Assembly (NCBI RefSeq): GCF_002355635.1
Contig: NZ_AP017558.1
Coordinates: 124,001 to 188,000 of the forward strand
DNA length: 64,000 nucleotides
Direction: 5' to 3'
Origin: Halopenitus persicus
Lineage (GTDB): Archaea; Halobacteriota; Halobacteria; Halobacteriales; Haloferacaceae
Of this stretch, positions 60,810-64,000 are shown one piece after another. The notes under the pieces are model-generated. The model was not told the DNA's origin. It was given only the letters and a program-made list of their open reading frames with translations, and made no database searches. The position numbers and the translations under genes were made by a program. Every line of letters starts with the position of its first letter. The stretch's first letter is position 1.

Positions 60810-61678
60810 CCGGGTCGAGCCCCGACGAGGAGTCACCGGGTCCGTCCGTGGAGGGGCAGGAGGAGCTGACGACTCCGTCCAACGAGGCGTCGCTGACCGC
60901 GGACGCCGCGTCGGTGTCCGGCAAGCCGCGCGTGGAGGCGCGCGGGCTGAGCAAGCGCTACGACACGCCGAACGGAACGGTGCGCGCGCTCGAGGACGTC
61001 TCCTTCGAGGTGGCCGACGGCGAGTTCGTCTGCGTCATCGGCCCGTCCGGAAGCGGCAAAACGACGCTGTTCCGGCTGATCGCCGGGCTCGAGGAGCCGA
61101 GCGAGGGTGCGGTCCATCTCGGCGGGAAACGGGTGACGGAGCCGGGGCCGGACATGGGCGTCGTCTTCCAGGAGTATCACCTGTTCCCGTGGCGGACCGT
61201 CGCCGGAAACGTCCGGTTCGGCCTCGAACACGCCGGGATGAGCCGGACGAAGCAGCGGGACCGCGTGCAGCGGATGATCGACCTCGTCGGGCTCACGGGG
61301 TTCGAGGACAGCTATCCGACGGAGCTGAGCGGCGGAATGAAACAGCGCGTGGCGATCGCCCGAGCGCTTGCCGTCGATCCCGATCTCCTCCTGCTCGACG
61401 AGCCGTTCGGCGCGGTCGACGCACAGACGAAGGAGATGCTCCAGCGCGAGCTGCTCGACATCTGGAGTGAAACGGGCAAGACGGCGCTGTTCATCACCCA
61501 CGACGTCGCCGAGGCGGTCACCCTCGCCGACCGCGTGCTCGTGTTGGGATCGGACCCCGGACACCTCCAGGACGTCATCCGGATCGACCTCGACCGGCCG
61601 CGCGATCGGGGCGATCCGGGGTTCGGCGAGTACGTCTCGCTGCTTCGGCACCGTATCGGCGCGGACGGGGATCGGTGA
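60806..61678 (+). CDS. ABC transporter ATP-binding protein (SsuB/TauB type)
   Basis: The protein has 290 residues. Walker A is GPSGSGKTTLF, the signature is LSGGMKQRVA, Walker B is LLLLDEPFGAVD, and the switch His is in FITHDVAEAV. A 45-residue hydrophilic N-terminal extension precedes the domain. Its ATG overlaps the permease stop (ATGA). It powers the importer. Confidence 0.93.
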   Translation: MTGSSPDEESPGPSVEGQEELTTPSNEASLTADAASVSGKPRVEARGLSKRYDTPNGTVRALEDVSFEVADGEFVCVIGPSGSGKTTLFRLIAGLEEPSEGAVHLGGKRVTEPGPDMGVVFQEYHLFPWRTVAGNVRFGLEHAGMSRTKQRDRVQRMIDLVGLTGFEDSYPTELSGGMKQRVAIARALAVDPDLLLLDEPFGAVDAQTKEMLQRELLDIWSETGKTALFITHDVAEAVTLADRVLVLGSDPGHLQDVIRIDLDRPRDRGDPGFGEYVSLLRHRIGADGDR

Positions 61679-61752
61679 CCGGCGGAGCGCCGAATAGCGA
61701 CCCCGATCGTCCGGTGTCGCGTCCCGATTCGACGTTCGCTCTTGTGTGGCCA

Positions 61753-61962
61753 TCAACGCGTGTCGATACCCAACGCCGCGTAGAGCCCACACGTACTCAG
61801 GTAGCCGGTCGCGAGCAGGACGACCGCCGCGATTCCCGCTACGAGCGCCAGCACGTCCGGCGCGATGATGCGGTCCGCAAGGATGGCCGCGGAGACGATC
61901 CCGGCCACCGCACCGGCGCCGAGCCGAACCGCCCGATCGATCTCGCCGACGTTCCGGTTCAT
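61753..61962 (-). CDS. DUF2892 family membrane protein, 69 aa
   Basis: The start at 61962 gives MNRNVGEIDRAVRLGAGAVAG, the typical DUF2892 entry, and two membrane helices, with LLATGYLSTCGLYAALGI at the end. Cys in STCGLY is typical of the YgaP-type membrane domain linked to sulfur transfer. It may shape membrane redox sulfur traffic. It lies downstream of the importer, on the other strand. Confidence 0.82.
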   Translation of the reverse strand: MNRNVGEIDRAVRLGAGAVAGIVSAAILADRIIAPDVLALVAGIAAVVLLATGYLSTCGLYAALGIDTR

Positions 61963-62075
61963 ACGCGGAGATATGGTTCGTGTCGTCTTGAGTGCTGTGT
62001 CCGATCGTTCATCGGTCGGCGACGAACATATTCGCGAACAGCCGGAGGACGGACGACGCCGTATCATCGATCGAT

Positions 62076-63515
62076 ATGAGCGTCGTCCCCGGGAACGTCG
62101 AAACGGACCAGCAGCCGCCGATGACGGTCCCGTTGCGGCATTTTCTGCTCGCGTTGGGCTTTCTAGTGGCCGGCGGGGTGCTCGGACTCGCGACCGCGGC
62201 AAGCGGGACGGTCATCGGCACGCCGCCCGGCTGGTCCTCGCTCGCACACGTGCATCTGCTATTGGCGGGGTGGGTCTGCGTGACGATCATGGGCGCGATG
62301 ACGCAGTTCGTTCCCGTCTGGTCGGGCGTGCAGCTGTACTCCAGGGCGCTCGCGACCCGCCAGCTGCAGCTCGTCACCGTTGGACTCCTCGGGTTCGTGA
62401 CCGGACTGCTGACCGGTCGACTGGCGTTGGTTCCGGTCTTCGGTGCAGTGATGGTGGCCGGGTTCTGGGTCTTCGCGTACAACGTCGCCCGGACGCTCCG
62501 AACGGTCGGTTCCCTGCGGGACCTCGACGTCACCGAGCGACACTTCCTGCTCGCGCTGGGGTTCTTCGTGCTCCTCACCGTCCTGGGGATCGTTCTGGCG
62601 GTCGATCTGGTCCGGCCGCTCCTCGGCGGGACCCCGATCGACCGGCCGGATCTGGTTCGGGCGCACGCGACCCTCGCGGTCTTCGGGGCGGTCCTCACGA
62701 CGGTCCTCGGCGCGCTCTACCAGCTCGCGACGATGTTCACCCAGACGGAGCTTCACGGGATCGACGTCTCCCTGAAGCGGATCGAGGAGGTCGGCTACCC
62801 GATCGGCGTGCTGGCGCTCGCGACCGGACGGCTCCTCGGGACGGGAACCCCCGGAAGCCGAGTGCTCGGCGTCGGCGGGGGCGTGCTCGTGATCGCGGGG
62901 CTGCTCGCGATGAGCGTCGTCCTCGCCCGCCGACTCGTCGAGACGCGGGTCCCCTGGACGCCGATGCTCTCGCGGTACGCCGTGCTCGCGCCGGCACTAG
63001 CGCTGTGGGGGCTCGTGACCCTGCCCAGTTGGCTGCGGGACCCCCTCGCGAACGGGACGACCTTCGGCGCCCCCGGGACGGTCCACCTCCTGACGCTCGG
63101 CGTGATCGGATTCGTGGTGCTGGGGACCGTCTATCACATCGTTCCGTTCATCGTCTGGGTCCACCGGTACAGCGACCTGCTCGGGTTCGAGGACGTCCCG
63201 ATGATCGACGACCTCTACAGCGACCGGCTGGCGCGGATCGACTTCGCCTGCCTGCTCGTCGGAACGAGCCTGCTCGTCGCGGTCGACCTCTTCGAGGCGG
63301 TCGATCCCACGGTTCTGGCCGGGACGATCCCGGCAGCGGGTCGCGTGGTCACGATCGGCGCTATGCTGGGCGGCGTGGCGGTGCTCGTCGGGATCGCGGT
63401 GTTCTGCGGAAACGTCGTGCTCGTGCTCCGGATCCATAGCCCATACTCGGTTCGGGAGATCCTGCTCGGTGCACGGCCCGGAGACGGGGGGACACCCGAC
63501 CGTCCCCGATCGTAA
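62076..63515 (+). CDS. Polytopic membrane protein related to heme-copper oxidase subunit I
   Basis: The protein has 479 residues and about 12 membrane helices. Conserved-looking His residues fall in SLAHVHLLLAGWVC, VRAHATLAVFGAVLTTVLGAL and TVHLLTLGVIGFVVLGTVYHIVPFIVW, similar in place to heme- and copper-binding His of cbb3/NorB or NnrS-type proteins. It is shorter or altered compared with catalytic oxidases, and no partner subunit genes are present. A role in respiration or NO handling is inferred only. Confidence 0.7.
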   Translation: MSVVPGNVETDQQPPMTVPLRHFLLALGFLVAGGVLGLATAASGTVIGTPPGWSSLAHVHLLLAGWVCVTIMGAMTQFVPVWSGVQLYSRALATRQLQLVTVGLLGFVTGLLTGRLALVPVFGAVMVAGFWVFAYNVARTLRTVGSLRDLDVTERHFLLALGFFVLLTVLGIVLAVDLVRPLLGGTPIDRPDLVRAHATLAVFGAVLTTVLGALYQLATMFTQTELHGIDVSLKRIEEVGYPIGVLALATGRLLGTGTPGSRVLGVGGGVLVIAGLLAMSVVLARRLVETRVPWTPMLSRYAVLAPALALWGLVTLPSWLRDPLANGTTFGAPGTVHLLTLGVIGFVVLGTVYHIVPFIVWVHRYSDLLGFEDVPMIDDLYSDRLARIDFACLLVGTSLLVAVDLFEAVDPTVLAGTIPAAGRVVTIGAMLGGVAVLVGIAVFCGNVVLVLRIHSPYSVREILLGARPGDGGTPDRPRS

Positions 63516-63547
63516 TCGGGATGTTGGTGCCGGTCACAGAATGTGGT

Positions 63548-64000
63548 ATGCGAACGAGATTCACTCCCGGACCAACGGAGGTTCCGGAGGCCGTGCGTGA
63601 GGCGATGGCGGCCGAACAGCCGAATCCGGACGTCGAGGCCGCGTTCGCCGAGCGATACGAGACGGTGTGTGACAAGCTCGCGACGGTCTACGGGACCGAC
63701 CACGACGTCGTGGTCCCCGGTGGCGAGGGGATACTCGGACTCGAGGCCGCGATCGCGTCGCTCGTGGCGCCGGGCGACCACGTGCTGTGCGTCTCGAACG
63801 GGCTCTACGGCGACGGGTTCGCGGACTTCGTCGAATCGTACGGCGGCGAGGCGACCGTCGTCTCGGCCCCCTCCGACGAGGGCTACGACCTGGCGGCGGT
63901 CGACGACGCGCTCGAGGCGGCCGCGGCCGAGGGCGCCCCGATCGAGGTGGCTACGCTGGTCCACTGTGAGACGCCGACGGGAACCCTCAACGACCTCGAT
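63548..64000 (+). CDS. Class V aminotransferase (N-terminal part, cut by window edge)
   Basis: The visible 151 residues start MRTRFTPGPTEVPEAVREAM, a pattern typical of alanine-glyoxylate/serine-pyruvate aminotransferases of fold type I class V. VVVPGGEGILGLEAAIASLV and HCETPTGTLNDLD continue the PLP-binding core. The Schiff-base lysine lies beyond the window. The substrate pair cannot be told. Confidence 0.85.
   Translation, partial: MRTRFTPGPTEVPEAVREAMAAEQPNPDVEAAFAERYETVCDKLATVYGTDHDVVVPGGEGILGLEAAIASLVAPGDHVLCVSNGLYGDGFADFVESYGGEATVVSAPSDEGYDLAAVDDALEAAAAEGAPIEVATLVHCETPTGTLNDLD

Overview
The window is chromosomal DNA of a haloarchaeon (class Halobacteria). It is GC-rich and its proteins are strongly acidic. 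It carries a 16S-tRNA-Ala-23S-5S rRNA operon with archaeal processing stems, a TATA-binding protein, aIF2-beta, DNA topoisomerase VI beside bacterial-type gyrase, an XPB-like helicase and many twin-arginine lipoproteins. Very short spacings from TATA-like boxes to start codons suggest leaderless mRNAs. The genus is not certain; it looks like a Halorubrum-type organism, but that is only an impression. I see no provirus, insertion sequence, CRISPR array or known defence island.

Layout, left part (1-24.4 kb): end of an FAD monooxygenase; an IclR regulator; a zinc/manganese ABC uptake operon (znuA-znuC-znuB, minus strand); a small repeat lipoprotein; an alpha/beta hydrolase; an M20 peptidase; a class III aminotransferase broken by an apparent one-base frameshift; a Rieske protein plus amidohydrolase pair facing its own IclR regulator; tyrA; an Rsm22-like methyltransferase; a dicarboxylate/sodium symporter; a lower-GC lipoprotein; an MFS permease; a DsbA-like lipoprotein; MsrA; RibH; and two class I aminotransferases flanking an Lrp/AsnC regulator.

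Middle part (24.5-44.3 kb): acyl-CoA dehydrogenase; then the DNA topology cluster, with top6B-top6A (minus) divergent from gyrB-gyrA (plus) around a ZIP metal transporter. GyrB is split by a 433-residue intein with an HNH nuclease and a repeat array. After it come arginase, a winged-helix regulator, NDH-2, uridine phosphorylase, small zinc-ribbon proteins, aIF2-beta, UPF0058 and DUF555 proteins, an OGG-type DNA glycosylase, an SRPBCC protein and a VOC protein.

Right part (44.5-64 kb): the rRNA operon on the minus strand, with an extensive 23S processing stem and a 16S leader with two competing complementary segments; divergent TBP; an XPB/Rad25 helicase; an MBL-fold hydrolase; tRNA-Tyr and tRNA-Glu; DoxX; another aminotransferase; a MOSC protein; an NMT1/SsuA-type ABC importer; a small membrane protein; a large polytopic heme-oxidase-like membrane protein; and the start of a class V aminotransferase.

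Across scales, the window is unusually rich in short tandem repeats (15-29 bp units). They lie in intergenic DNA, at gene 3' ends where a unit carries the stop codon, and in frame inside secreted or acidic N-terminal regions.
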